From the NCBI GenBank assembly GCA_019448215.1, contig CP080408.1, positions 434,001 through 498,000 on the forward strand: a DNA stretch of 64,000 nucleotides, read 5' to 3'. The translations under genes and the position numbers were made by a program. The notes under the pieces were generated by a model. It was not told the origin of the DNA and searched no databases. It saw only the letters and a list, made by a program, of their open reading frames with translations. This stretch comes from Thalassovita mediterranea. GTDB taxonomy: Bacteria > Pseudomonadota > Alphaproteobacteria > Caulobacterales > Hyphomonadaceae. Positions within the stretch are counted from its first letter, which is position 1, and the number at the start of each line of letters is the position of its first letter. Below are positions 19,395 to 28,242 of this stretch, piece after piece.

Positions 19395-20849
19395 ATGCAG
19401 ATTCGAGCCGTCATATTTGCCATCGGCATCATGGTTGCCCTGCTGGGCGCTGCGATGATCCCGTCGGCCCTGCTTGATATTGCTGACAATTCCGACCAGT
19501 GGCCGATCTTCCTGGTCTCGTCTGCCGTCAGCATCCTGATCGGCGCGGGCCTCGCTGTCCTGTCGGGCGGTGCGCCCCCATCGACCGGCGCACGCGAAGC
19601 GTTCCTGCTGACCGTCGTGATCTGGATCGCCCTGCCCCTGATCGCGACCATCCCCTTCATCAGCTACGGGATGAGCTTTACCGACTCCATGTTCGAAGCC
19701 GTATCGGGCCTGACGACAACAGGCGCGACCGTCATGACCGGCCTCGACTCCACGCCGCGCGGTATCCTGCTCTGGCGCGCGATCCTGCAATGGATTGGCG
19801 GTATCGGCATCATCGTGACCGCGATCGTGATCCTGCCCATGCTGCGCGTTGGCGGCATGCAGCTCTTCCAGATCGAGAGCTCAGACATGTCTGGCAAATT
19901 CCTGCCGCGCATTACCGAGATCACGGCGCAGACTGGCATCGTCTACCTACTTATTTCTGCCATCTGCGCGATCGTCTATGCGGCCTGCGGCATGAGCGCC
20001 TTCGACGCCATCGCTCACGCGATGACAACGATGTCGGCGGGTGGCTACTCAACCCATGACGCGTCATTCGGCTATTTTAGCGACACACCTGCGGCCTATG
20101 CGGCGACCTTCTTCATGTTCGTCGCAGGCCTGCCCTTCAGCCTGCTCACCCTGCTGATCCTGCATGGACGCTGGCGCCCCTTCGCGTCTGACCCGCAGCC
20201 AAAGCTATATTTCTGGCTCGCGGTCGGGTTTTCGGTAGTTATCGTTGGCTGGCATGAAGCCGTCGTCGACCCGCCCGTCTTCGACCATATCTTTCACGGC
20301 TTCAGGCAGGCCCTGTTCAACATTATCTCGATCATGACCGGCACGGGGTACGCCTCGGCGCCCTATGACACCTGGGGCGGCCCTGTCAGCATCATCTTCC
20401 TGGCGGCGACGTTCCTTGGCGGCTGCGCAGGGTCAGCGGCCTGCGGCATCAAGATGTTCAGGCTGGAGATTAGCTTCAAGGCAGTCGCCGCCTATGCGGC
20501 CCAGATCGTCCGGCCCAACCGCATCGTGCGTGTTCGCTATGCAGGCCGCGTCGTCTCCTCTGACACGCTGCAGTCGGTCATGGTCTTTGTCTTCCTGTAT
20601 CTCGCGACTTTCGTTGTCGCGTCGGTGCTCCTGTCGCTGACAGGGATGGACCCGCTCTCGGCAATTTCCGGTGCGGCGACCAGCGTCTCGAATGTCGGCC
20701 CCGGCCTAGGCCCTGAAATCGGCCCGTCCTCCACCTTCCAGAACATTCCAACCGCCGCCAAGTGGGTCTGTCTGACCACAATGCTGCTTGGCCGGCTTGA
20801 GTTTGTCGCCGTCTTTACACTGATGACGTCGCGTTTCTGGCGCGGCTAA
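19395..20849 (+). CDS. trkH: TrkH-family potassium uptake protein
   Basis: 484 residues, polytopic, four M1-P-M2 repeats. The selectivity filter loops can be picked out in order: SGLTTTGATV, TTMSAGGYST, SIMTGTGYAS and TSVSNVGPGLG. This gives the potassium-selective pore subunit that works with cytoplasmic TrkA; trkA is not in the window. It faces away from mraZ across a 361-bp divergent gap and ends 72 bp before proA without an evident terminator. Confidence 0.94.
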   Translation: MQIRAVIFAIGIMVALLGAAMIPSALLDIADNSDQWPIFLVSSAVSILIGAGLAVLSGGAPPSTGAREAFLLTVVIWIALPLIATIPFISYGMSFTDSMFEAVSGLTTTGATVMTGLDSTPRGILLWRAILQWIGGIGIIVTAIVILPMLRVGGMQLFQIESSDMSGKFLPRITEITAQTGIVYLLISAICAIVYAACGMSAFDAIAHAMTTMSAGGYSTHDASFGYFSDTPAAYAATFFMFVAGLPFSLLTLLILHGRWRPFASDPQPKLYFWLAVGFSVVIVGWHEAVVDPPVFDHIFHGFRQALFNIISIMTGTGYASAPYDTWGGPVSIIFLAATFLGGCAGSAACGIKMFRLEISFKAVAAYAAQIVRPNRIVRVRYAGRVVSSDTLQSVMVFVFLYLATFVVASVLLSLTGMDPLSAISGAATSVSNVGPGLGPEIGPSSTFQNIPTAAKWVCLTTMLLGRLEFVAVFTLMTSRFWRG

Positions 20850-20921
20850 AGGCTTACCGCTCCGCAAGGTGCCGCTCACCGGCTTGCACGCCTATCGGGT
20901 TTCCGGCACACACTGCTCACG

Positions 20922-22208
20922 ATGAGCCGAATTATGCAGACATCCGAAACGAGCCTTGCCGACATGATGATTGGCATGGGCAAGCGTGCGCGCGCCGCGT
21001 CGATGCGCCTGTCGCACCTCACAGCAAAAGACCGCAGCCGCGGACTGCTTGCCATGGCGGATGCCCTCGAAACCTCGCAGGATGACATCCTGAAGTCCAA
21101 CGCGCTTGATATGCAGCAAGCCAAACAGAAGCAGCTGTCAGACGCCATGCTGGACAGGCTACTGCTGACGCCAGAACGGATGCGATCCATGTCAGGCGCC
21201 GTTCGCATGATTGCCGGTCTTCCGGATCCTGTCGGCGAGACAATCGCGAACTGGACCGTCCCTTCAGGGCTCGACATTTCACGCGTACGCACACCTCTGG
21301 GCGTGATCGGCATCATCTATGAATCGCGCCCGAATGTGACGGCCGACGCCTCGGCGCTGTGCCTTCGCTCGGGCAATGCCGCGATCCTGCGGGCCGGCAG
21401 CGAAAGCCTCAACTCTGCGCTCGCCATCGCAACGGCGCTCAGGTCTGGCCTTGAAGGCGCGGGGCTTCCCGCTGACGCGCTTCAGCTTGTTGGCACGCGT
21501 GAACGCGAAGCGGTTGGACACATGCTGAGCGGGCTGGAAGGTAACCTCGATGTTGTCGTCCCACGTGGCGGCAAAGGCCTTGTCGAACGGGTCCAGAAGG
21601 ATGCACGCATCCCGGTCATCGGTCACCTTGAGGGTCTCTGCCACATCTATATCGATGCGGACGCAGACCCTCAGAAAGCCATCGACATCGCCTTCAATGC
21701 GAAGATGCGGCGCACCGGCGTCTGCGGCGCAATGGAAACGCTGTTGATCAATGAAACCGTGGCTGCCCGCCTTCTGCCAGCTATCGCCGCGCCCTTGCGG
21801 GATGCGGGATGTGAGCTGCGCGGAGACGCGCAGGCCAAGGCGCTACTGCCTGACATGAAGACGGCCACGGAAGAAGACTGGCGCACCGAATATCTCGCGC
21901 CGATCCTGTCGATCAAAGTGGTGAAGAATCTCGATGGCGCGCTGGCCCACATTGCGCGCTATGGCACCGGCCACACCGAGGCGATCATCACGGAGAACAA
22001 CTCCACCGCAGAGCGTTTCCTGCGCGAGGTAGACGCCTCCATCGTGCTTCACAACGCATCGACCCAGTTTGCCGATGGCGGGGAGTTCGGCATGGGCGCG
22101 GAGATCGGCATTGCGACTGGCCGCATTCATGCGCGCGGCCCGGTAGGCGCCGAGCAGTTGACGACATTCAAATATGTCGTGCGCGGCAAGGGCCAGACCC
22201 GGCCCTGA
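20922..22208 (+). CDS. proA: Gamma-glutamyl phosphate reductase
   Basis: 428-residue NADPH enzyme of proline biosynthesis, reducing gamma-glutamyl phosphate to the semialdehyde. The aldehyde-dehydrogenase-like active site is RRTGVCGAMETLL with the catalytic cysteine near residue 269; VIYESRPNVTADA and CLRSGNAAILR are typical of the family. An ATG four codons in is an alternative start. Gene order proA-nadD-rsfS-rlmH is conserved in many alphaproteobacteria. proB is not in the window. Confidence 0.96.
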   Translation: MSRIMQTSETSLADMMIGMGKRARAASMRLSHLTAKDRSRGLLAMADALETSQDDILKSNALDMQQAKQKQLSDAMLDRLLLTPERMRSMSGAVRMIAGLPDPVGETIANWTVPSGLDISRVRTPLGVIGIIYESRPNVTADASALCLRSGNAAILRAGSESLNSALAIATALRSGLEGAGLPADALQLVGTREREAVGHMLSGLEGNLDVVVPRGGKGLVERVQKDARIPVIGHLEGLCHIYIDADADPQKAIDIAFNAKMRRTGVCGAMETLLINETVAARLLPAIAAPLRDAGCELRGDAQAKALLPDMKTATEEDWRTEYLAPILSIKVVKNLDGALAHIARYGTGHTEAIITENNSTAERFLREVDASIVLHNASTQFADGGEFGMGAEIGIATGRIHARGPVGAEQLTTFKYVVRGKGQTRP

Positions 22209-22232
22209 AGAGACAGAAGAAGCCCGCTGATT

Positions 22233-22853
22233 TTGCCATCCTCTTTCCTGTCACCTGTGCGCACGCTGCCGCCCGCAAAGACCACCCAGCGCATCGGTCT
22301 ATTCGGTGGATCCTTCGACCCGCCGCATTCGGGCCACCTCCACGTCGCAAAGACAGCGATGAAACGGCTGGGTCTCGACTGGATCTACTGGCTGCCGGCG
22401 AGTGGTAACCCGCTGAAATCGAAACCTGCTGATTTCTATGACAGGCTGCACGCCGTGCGGGAGCTTGCAGGCGGCCATCCGAAAATGTTCGTCAGTGATT
22501 TCGAACATTGGGCGGGCCTTCGATACACCGCAGACGTCGTCCGGGCGTTCACGGCCCATAGCCGGAATGCGAGATTTGTCTGGCTCATGGGCGCCGACAG
22601 CCTGCGCAACTTTCACGACTGGAAGAACTGGGAATCGGTGGCCGCGACCCTGCCGCTCTGCATCGTGTCTCGCCCAGATGCAGGCCCGCGCGCGCTCAGT
22701 TCTCCGTTCGCGCGCCGCTTCGCAAAGTTCCGCCTGCCAGAGCGTGACGCCGCTTGCCTGCCATTCATGGAGCCACCAGCCTGGGTTTATCTGAAAGCCC
22801 CCTTCGATGCGACCTCCTCAACCCAACTGCGAGCGCACGCGCAAAAAGGCTAG
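22233..22853 (+). CDS. nadD: Nicotinate-nucleotide adenylyltransferase
   Basis: 206 residues, making nicotinic acid adenine dinucleotide in NAD synthesis. The nucleotidyltransferase motif IGLFGGSFDPPHSGHLHVA carries the two HxxH-type histidines, and the C-terminal SSTQLR corresponds to the ISSTxxR motif. The start given is TTG; a GTG eight codons later (22257) is equally possible because neither has a good ribosome site. It lies 25 bp after proA. Confidence 0.94.
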   Translation: MPSSFLSPVRTLPPAKTTQRIGLFGGSFDPPHSGHLHVAKTAMKRLGLDWIYWLPASGNPLKSKPADFYDRLHAVRELAGGHPKMFVSDFEHWAGLRYTADVVRAFTAHSRNARFVWLMGADSLRNFHDWKNWESVAATLPLCIVSRPDAGPRALSSPFARRFAKFRLPERDAACLPFMEPPAWVYLKAPFDATSSTQLRAHAQKG

Positions 22854-22910
22854 AGCCGCTAGGCCTCGCATGTTATGAAGCGGGTTGTATTGAGAAAAAA
22901 GGATTAAGCC

Positions 22911-23300
22911 CTGCCCTCTTCCAGCCCGCAGCCATTGAAGGCCGCCAAAGCCAGTGCTGATGACATTCGCGCGCTCGCCGACTCCGTCATCAACAATCTT
23001 GAAGATGATAAGGCCGAAGATATCATTTCGATCAATCTTCAGGGGAAATCATCCCTGGCTGACGTGATGATCATTGCGTCTGGCCGCTCAGCACGCCACG
23101 TCGCCTCAATCGCAGACCATCTTTCCCAGACGATGAAAGAAGTCACAGGCCGCCCTGTAAAGGTCGAGGGCCTGCCCAATGCTGATTGGGTGCTTCTCGA
23201 TATCGGTGACATCATCGTTCACCTCTTCCGCCCGGAAGTGCGCAGCTTCTATAACCTTGAGAAGATCTGGGCAGACGACAGCTCGCATGGACACGCCTGA
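22911..23300 (+). CDS. rsfS: Ribosomal silencing factor RsfS
   Basis: Binds ribosomal protein uL14 and blocks subunit joining when nutrients are short. The core is unmistakable (IISINLQGKSSLADVMIIASGRS, HVASIADHL, WVLLDIGDIIVHLF). No ATG or GTG is available: the frame opens after a stop at 22905. The options are CTG at 22911, with AAAAAAGGA ending 7 bases before it, or TTG at 22935 with no ribosome site. CTG is preferred here (129 residues); the TTG start gives 121. It is followed directly by rlmH. Confidence 0.85.
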   Translation: MPSSSPQPLKAAKASADDIRALADSVINNLEDDKAEDIISINLQGKSSLADVMIIASGRSARHVASIADHLSQTMKEVTGRPVKVEGLPNADWVLLDIGDIIVHLFRPEVRSFYNLEKIWADDSSHGHA

Positions 23301-23316
23301 TCGGCGGTCCTGAGTT

Positions 23317-23781
23317 GTGCGCATCTCGATAATCGCTGTGGGCCGTATAAAAAAAGGCCCCGAACGCGACCTCTTCGACGACTATATAGACCGTTTCAGG
23401 AAAGCCGGGCGCCAGCTCGGCTTTCGTAGTGCTGACCTGGTCGAGGTCGACTCCTCTGGCGGCCTCGACGCAGAGGCTGACCGCATCCTCGCCAAGATCC
23501 CTGCAGGTGCACGCACAATCCGCCTTGATGAATTTGGCGAACAATACACCTCGACCGCATTTTCGAGCCTCCTCGCCAATGAACGCGACAAGGGCCTGCC
23601 CGATCTCTGCTTCCTGATTGGCGGGGCCGAGGGCTATGGCGCAGCGGTGCGTGAAGCTGTTCCGCACACAATGGCATTCGGTGTCCAGACCTGGCCGCAT
23701 CGCTTCGTCCGGGTCATGCTTGCCGAGCAACTCTACCGGGCTGCAAGCCTGGAAGCAGGCCTTCCCTATCATAAAGCCTGA
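23317..23781 (+). CDS. rlmH: 23S rRNA (pseudouridine-1915-N3)-methyltransferase
   Basis: 154 residues, GTG start, a minimal SPOUT methyltransferase that dimerises and modifies pseudouridine 1915 in helix 69 of 23S rRNA. The N-terminus MRISIIAVGRIKKGPE and the knot region CFLIGGAEGYG are diagnostic, followed by the C-terminal ending LYRAASLEAGLPYHKA, the usual RlmH tail. It sits 16 bp after rsfS, its regular neighbour. Confidence 0.96.
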   Translation: MRISIIAVGRIKKGPERDLFDDYIDRFRKAGRQLGFRSADLVEVDSSGGLDAEADRILAKIPAGARTIRLDEFGEQYTSTAFSSLLANERDKGLPDLCFLIGGAEGYGAAVREAVPHTMAFGVQTWPHRFVRVMLAEQLYRAASLEAGLPYHKA

Positions 23782-23850
23782 GCGGCCCGATTGACGCCGC
23801 AGCCTTCACCGGGCCAAGTGACGCCAAAGAAAACCGGGAAGGAAACAGGC

Positions 23851-24663
23851 ATGGCTGACAAGGATCTGGCAGGACGCAAGGCAATCGTAACGGGCTCAGC
23901 AACCGGGCTTGGCCGTTCCATCGCGCTGCGCCTTGCTGAACGCGGCGCCGACGTCATCATCAATTGCACGCGAAGCATCGTCGATGGTGAGGCGACAGTG
24001 GCAGCCTGTAACGAAGTTGGCGCGCAATCCCAGCTGGTCGCCGCCGATGTGTCGACGGATGAAGGTGCTAGGAAGCTGGCAGATGCCGCTTCTGCCTGGG
24101 GCCGTCTTGATATCCTCGTCAACAATGCAGGCATAACCCGCCACGCCCGAGACCATTCTGACCTCGACGCGCTCAGCCGTGAGGATTTCCTCGACACCTA
24201 TGCCGTGAATGTCGCCGGGCCGTTTCTGGTCATGCAGGCCTGCAAGCCGCTCATGGTGAAGGCCTTCGAACAGACCGGCCGTGCATCGACCGTGCTCAAC
24301 ATTTCCTCGATTGCAGGCGTGACGGGTATCGGCTCATCGGTTGCCTATGCCGCCACCAAGGGCGCACTCAATACGATGACCCTGTCGCTTGCCCGCGCGC
24401 TCGCCCCAGCCATCCGCGTAAACGCTGTCTGCCCCGGCTTTATCGGGACACGCTGGTTCAAGGATGAAATGGGCGCTGAGCAATATGAGCGCCTTGAGGC
24501 AAGCGTTGCCCGATCCACGCCGCTCAACGCAGCCAGCGGGCCAGACGATATCGCAGATTCTGCAGTGTTTTTCCTCACCGACGCTTCACGCCACGTCACC
24601 GGTGAAACACTGCTCGTCGATGCGGGGACTCACCTTGGTTACGCCCCTCTCGCTGCGAGATAA
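23851..24663 (+). CDS. Short-chain dehydrogenase/reductase
   Basis: About 270 residues from ATG 23851 (AAGGA 8 bases upstream). Classical SDR layout: nucleotide motif VTGSATGLGRS at the N-terminus, NNAG near residue 93, catalytic Ser in NISSIAG and Tyr-Lys in VAYAATKGA. The C-terminal GETLLVDAGTHLG is common in 3-ketoacyl-ACP-reductase-like SDRs. The cofactor and substrate cannot be decided; the N-terminal Asn-Cys-Thr-Arg after the second strand suggests NADP(H). It may be read through from rlmH. Confidence 0.85.
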   Translation: MADKDLAGRKAIVTGSATGLGRSIALRLAERGADVIINCTRSIVDGEATVAACNEVGAQSQLVAADVSTDEGARKLADAASAWGRLDILVNNAGITRHARDHSDLDALSREDFLDTYAVNVAGPFLVMQACKPLMVKAFEQTGRASTVLNISSIAGVTGIGSSVAYAATKGALNTMTLSLARALAPAIRVNAVCPGFIGTRWFKDEMGAEQYERLEASVARSTPLNAASGPDDIADSAVFFLTDASRHVTGETLLVDAGTHLGYAPLAAR

Positions 24664-24693
24664 GCGACCTAATCAGCACCTTATGCAGGCGAT

Positions 24694-24751
24694 TTTTGCG
24701 CCATGTGCCTGATTTTCGTGCTGCGGCGCAAAATTTTACGGTTACGATTAC
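24694..24751. promoter_or_regulatory. Inverted repeat and TTAC triplet upstream of the porin gene
   Basis: TTTTGCGCC (24694-24702) and GGCGCAAAA (24725-24733) form a perfect 9-bp inverted repeat around a 22-base loop. TTAC follows at 24736, 24742 and 24748, three copies at 6-bp intervals. The region lies 73-130 bp ahead of the porin start. It may be an SDR terminator, an operator, or both; no regulator is identified. Confidence 0.3.
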
Positions 24752-24823
24752 TTCATCATGGCTGACTTTTGAGCACCCCTCCAGTTTGTGCCTCGTGATG
24801 AGGATGCAAAGGAGGTAGTAACA

Positions 24824-25504
24824 ATGCTCAAATCATTCACACGCCTTGCGGCGCTCGCAGCTGCAACAGTGGTCATGGCAACACCTGCTCTCGCGCAGGA
24901 AGAGGGCGAATGGAGCGGCAACGTTACGCTCACGTCGAACTATGTCTTCCGCGGCATTACGCAGACTGACGAAGCTCCGATGATCCAGGGCGGTTTCGAC
25001 TGGGCAAGTGACAGCTTCTATGTCGGCACTTGGGCTTCCGGCGTCGACTTCGGCGACGGCACGTCCACCGAAATCGATCTCTATGCTGGCTGGACGCCAA
25101 CTGTCGGCGCGTTCGACCTTGATCTCGGCGTCATCTATTACTGGTACCCGGACGCACCGGACAATCCAGAGCAGAACTTCTTCGAAGCCTATGCCGGTGC
25201 AAGCACCACGCTTGGCGATACGCTCGAAGTTGGCGCTTCGGTGGCCTACTCGCCAGAGTTCTATCTTGAGATCGGCGATGCCTTCTACTACGCAGGTAGC
25301 GTAGCGCTTCCGATCAACGAGTTGTTCTCGATTGACGCGACCGTCGGTTACTCCGACTTCGTGGACGCAGGCGGCGACTACACCGACTACTCGCTCGGTC
25401 TGACGACGTCATTCGAAGGCTTTGACCTTGATTTCCGCTTCATCGGTACGGACAGCGACGCCATCGACGAGTACTTCGTCGTGTCGATCGGCCGTTCGCT
25501 CTAA
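24824..25504 (+). CDS. TorF-family putative outer-membrane porin
   Basis: 226 residues from ATG 24824, which has a strong AAGGAGG 8 bases upstream; the frame extends upstream without support. A signal peptide (about residues 1-24, ending TPALAQ) is followed by WSGNVTLTSNYVFRGITQTDE, the hallmark start of the TIGR02001/TorF family, and acidic, aromatic strand repeats. The protein ends in a strand followed by IGRSL. The strong ribosome site and tandem terminator suggest high expression. The transported compound is unknown. Confidence 0.87.
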   Translation: MLKSFTRLAALAAATVVMATPALAQEEGEWSGNVTLTSNYVFRGITQTDEAPMIQGGFDWASDSFYVGTWASGVDFGDGTSTEIDLYAGWTPTVGAFDLDLGVIYYWYPDAPDNPEQNFFEAYAGASTTLGDTLEVGASVAYSPEFYLEIGDAFYYAGSVALPINELFSIDATVGYSDFVDAGGDYTDYSLGLTTSFEGFDLDFRFIGTDSDAIDEYFVVSIGRSL

Positions 25505-25522
25505 GCCGAACCAAGCTCCTCA

Positions 25523-25559
25523 CCAGACCCGGTCCGAAAGAATTCGTCACCGGGTCTGG
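25523..25559 (+). terminator. First hairpin after the porin gene
   Basis: CCAGACCCGGT and ACCGGGTCTGG form a perfect 11-bp stem around a 15-base loop, 19 bp after the porin stop. No T-run follows, so it probably stabilises the mRNA 3' end or backs up the next hairpin. Confidence 0.6.
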
Positions 25560-25563
25560 CAAG

Positions 25564-25599
25564 AGACCGCCGCTTCAATGGGAGCGGCGGTCTTTCTTT
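25564..25599 (+). terminator. Rho-independent terminator after the porin gene
   Basis: AGACCGCCGCT and AGCGGCGGTCT form a perfect 11-bp stem with an 8-base loop, directly followed by TTCTTTAAT. It lies 4 bp after another strong hairpin and just before the Kef-type antiporter gene. Confidence 0.85.
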
Positions 25600-25641
25600 A
25601 ATCAATCAATGGCCCAATATAGGGGCCAGAGGAGGATCGGC

Positions 25642-27390
25642 ATGGCAGACCCGGCTACAGCACCAGTTGACGCGCTGATCCCAGCCATGACCCTGCTCGC
25701 CGCAGGCGGCGCCGCTGCGCTGGCCTCGAAGGCGCTAAAACTTTCCCCGATCGTTGGCTATCTTGCTGTCGGCATTCTCATGGGACCGCACGTCTTCGGA
25801 CTCATGGAGGAAAGCTCGACGACGCACCTGCTGGCAGAGCTGGGCGTGGTTTTCCTGCTCTTCGACATCGGCCTTCACGTCTCCCTGCGTGAGCTGAAGG
25901 AGAGCCAACGCGACCTGATGGGGCTTGCGCCTGCGCACCTGGTCCTCACCAGCGTCCCCTTCACGATTGCGCTGACACTGTTCGGGCTCGACTGGCCCAT
26001 AGCGCTCGCGCTCGGCATATCATTTGGCCTGTCGTCGACCGCCGTTGTCTCGCGCGTCATGGTGGAACGGGGGCTCGGCTCCTGCCCGCTCGGTCGTTCC
26101 ACGACGCATGTGCTTATCTTTCAGGATATCGTCGCGATCTTCCTGCTCATCTTCGCCAACTCACTCGGCGCGGGCGGGGACGGGATGCAGCTCGCGCTTA
26201 ATCTCGCCAAGGCCGCCGGCCTCGCCGTGCTCGCCTTCGTAGTTGCCTTCGCCGCTGGTCGCTACCTGATGGGTCCGATCTTCCGAGGGCTCGCCCAGAC
26301 GCGCAATCAGGAAGCCTTTACCGCCGTCACCTTGCTGCTTGTCCTCGGCGCTGCTTCGGCGACCGCTTTCCTCGGCCTCTCCCTGACTCTTGGCGCCTTC
26401 CTGGCCGGTCTTGCGGTTTCAGGGACGGCTTTCCGGCATCAGGTACAGATGGAAACAGGTCCGTTTCGCGGCCTGCTTCTCTCCTTCTTCTTCATGTCGG
26501 TCGGCCTGTCGGTCGATCTCGGTGTGCTGCTCGCGCGATGGCCTATCGTACTCGGCGTCACCGTTGCGATCTTGCTCGTGAAGACGCTGACCGGCTTTGC
26601 CGCCGCGCGCCTCAACAAGTGGAGCAATCCGGGCAGCGTGCAGCTCTCCTTCCTTCTGGCGCAGGGCTCGGAATTCACGCTGGTCGTCCTGTCCATTCTC
26701 GTGATGACAACAGACGCCGTGCCACCGGCGCTTGATACGATTGCTGTTGCCTCGATCGCGCTCTCGCTTGCGGCGGCGCCATTCTGGGCGGCTGGCGGCA
26801 TGCGCCTGTCGCGCAAGGTCGCCAACATGCTGAAGGGCCAGACCCGCCCGGTGAACGAGATCACGCCGATCGGCCCGGACCGCCCTGTCATCATTTTCGG
26901 CATGACCGAGGCTGGACGCCTTGCAGCCGACGCGCTGGCCGACCATGACATCCCCCATGTCTGTCTCGACGCAGAGCCGGAGCGGTTCGTGTCCGCAATT
27001 GCCGATGGTTACAAGGTCGCCTTCGGCAATGCCGCCAATCTGCGCCTCGTGGAAGCGGTGGCCGGACCGAACCCTCGCGCCGTCGTCATCGGGGCGCCGC
27101 GCTATGACGTCTCGCGAGACCTCACGCCAGCCTCGCAGCGCGAATTCCCGAATACAACGCGTTTCGTCTCAGTCGACAATGAAGCTGACCGGCGAAAATT
27201 CGCCAATCTCGGCATGCGCGCCTGGATCTCCATGGGAGAGCCGAAGGGTATCGAGATGGCAGCCGATATTCTCCGCCAGCTTGGCGTGGAGGAAGAAAAA
27301 GTCGCTGACTGGGTGTCCCGCGAGGCTGACCGTTTCGAGGTCGATGAACCAAGAGAGATTGGCGAACGCGTCGAGACAGAAGCCGCCTGA
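25642..27390 (+). CDS. Kef-type monovalent cation/proton antiporter (CPA2 with TrkA-N domain)
   Basis: About 582 residues from ATG 25642 (GGAGGATCGGC upstream). The N-terminal 385 residues contain about 12 membrane segments with SPIVGYLAVGILMGP, LLFDIGLHVSL and FGLSSTAVVSRV, the CPA2 core. A cytoplasmic TrkA-N nucleotide domain follows near residue 415 (IIFGMTEAGRLAADALADH). Such proteins are KefB/KefC-like potassium/proton systems. No kefF/kefG ancillary gene lies nearby. The GxTxxG rather than GxGxxG nucleotide loop is slightly unusual. Confidence 0.88.
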   Translation: MADPATAPVDALIPAMTLLAAGGAAALASKALKLSPIVGYLAVGILMGPHVFGLMEESSTTHLLAELGVVFLLFDIGLHVSLRELKESQRDLMGLAPAHLVLTSVPFTIALTLFGLDWPIALALGISFGLSSTAVVSRVMVERGLGSCPLGRSTTHVLIFQDIVAIFLLIFANSLGAGGDGMQLALNLAKAAGLAVLAFVVAFAAGRYLMGPIFRGLAQTRNQEAFTAVTLLLVLGAASATAFLGLSLTLGAFLAGLAVSGTAFRHQVQMETGPFRGLLLSFFFMSVGLSVDLGVLLARWPIVLGVTVAILLVKTLTGFAAARLNKWSNPGSVQLSFLLAQGSEFTLVVLSILVMTTDAVPPALDTIAVASIALSLAAAPFWAAGGMRLSRKVANMLKGQTRPVNEITPIGPDRPVIIFGMTEAGRLAADALADHDIPHVCLDAEPERFVSAIADGYKVAFGNAANLRLVEAVAGPNPRAVVIGAPRYDVSRDLTPASQREFPNTTRFVSVDNEADRRKFANLGMRAWISMGEPKGIEMAADILRQLGVEEEKVADWVSREADRFEVDEPREIGERVETEAA

Positions 27391-27433
27391 TCTTCGAAAT
27401 GACCTGAGCCACGTCTCAAACCTCGACACGAAA

Positions 27434-27465
27434 AAGCCGGGCGCGTGCTGCACCCGGCTTCTTTG
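27434..27465. terminator. Bidirectional terminator between the antiporter gene and gcrA
   Basis: AAGCCGGG and CCCGGCTT form an 8-bp stem, preceded by A-rich and followed by T-rich sequence (TTCTTT), so it can serve both converging genes. Confidence 0.75.
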
Positions 27466-27484
27466 ATCTGTCCCAGAAGACCGC

Positions 27485-28012
27485 CTAGCCAGCGATCTTG
27501 CGGGCCACCTTTTCCTCGCCGCCCTTGCGGTCGCGCTTGCGCTGCGGCTGGAACGCCACTTTCGCATGCTCGGTGCAATACGGACCGCAGTCCGACTTGC
27601 GGCCGCAGAAAGCGAATTGCGGATCTGCCGGGTCACCGATCGGCCATTTGCACATGGAGTCGCGCAGGGTGAGGATCGTTGCAGCTTCGCCGTCTGCGAC
27701 GGGCGCTGGCGCCAGTGCGGACAGGATTGCCTGCTGATCGGAGCGGCGAATCCGGCTCTCTTCCGGGGATGCCGTTGGCGCCTGCACCTCGACCGCTCCC
27801 GTGGCCTGGATCTGCGGCTTTGGACGCGCCAGGCGCGGCGGGCGTTTCACCGGGCGCGACGGCGTTGCGCGGCCGGACAGTCCGAGACGGTGCACTTTGC
27901 CGATCACGGCATTGCGGGTCACACCCCCGAGTTGCTTTGCGATCTGGCTGGCTGAGTGACCTTCTGCCCACAGTTTCTTCAGAACATCGACGCGATCTTC
28001 GGTCCATGACAT
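27485..28012 (-). CDS. gcrA: GcrA, cell-cycle transcriptional regulator
   Basis: 175 residues from ATG 28012, with AGGAGG upstream. The N-terminus SWTEDRVDVLKKLWAEGHSASQIA is the GcrA DNA-binding domain, followed by GGVTRNAVIGKVHRLGL. A basic, proline-rich linker leads to a C-terminal cysteine cluster (CKWPIGDP, FCGRKSDCGPYCTEH) that contacts sigma70 domain 2 in Caulobacter. GcrA stimulates promoters carrying CcrM-methylated GANTC sites. This is the best lineage marker in the window and implies a DnaA-GcrA-CtrA-CcrM cell-cycle circuit. Confidence 0.95.
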   Translation of the reverse strand: MSWTEDRVDVLKKLWAEGHSASQIAKQLGGVTRNAVIGKVHRLGLSGRATPSRPVKRPPRLARPKPQIQATGAVEVQAPTASPEESRIRRSDQQAILSALAPAPVADGEAATILTLRDSMCKWPIGDPADPQFAFCGRKSDCGPYCTEHAKVAFQPQRKRDRKGGEEKVARKIAG

Positions 28013-28130
28013 TTGGATGGCCTCCTGGCGTTGTGCGACCCTAGATATAGTGACGGCCCATTTTTGCCGCCGTGCTGAACACCTATATATCGTATCTAAG
28101 GCGAAACGAAACACAACATGATGATCAGAG

Positions 28131-28176
28131 TTCTCCACAACCTTTCTATATGTAGTATGGCCTTGTGGATAGAATC
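28131..28176. promoter_or_regulatory. DnaA-box-like pair and GANTC site upstream of gcrA
   Basis: TTCTCCACA (28131-28139, + strand) and CTATCCACA (28164-28172, - strand) each differ by one base from the DnaA box TTATCCACA. A GAATC CcrM target follows at 28172-28176. They lie 120-165 bp upstream of gcrA, within the divergent gap shared with the ABC permease gene. DnaA activates gcrA in Caulobacter, which fits. Confidence 0.5.
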
Positions 28177-28242
28177 GAAAAATCCTTGCGCCAGAAGTTT
28201 TTAGCTATCGTCATTGGCCAGCCGAGACCCTAAATAGCGCGC

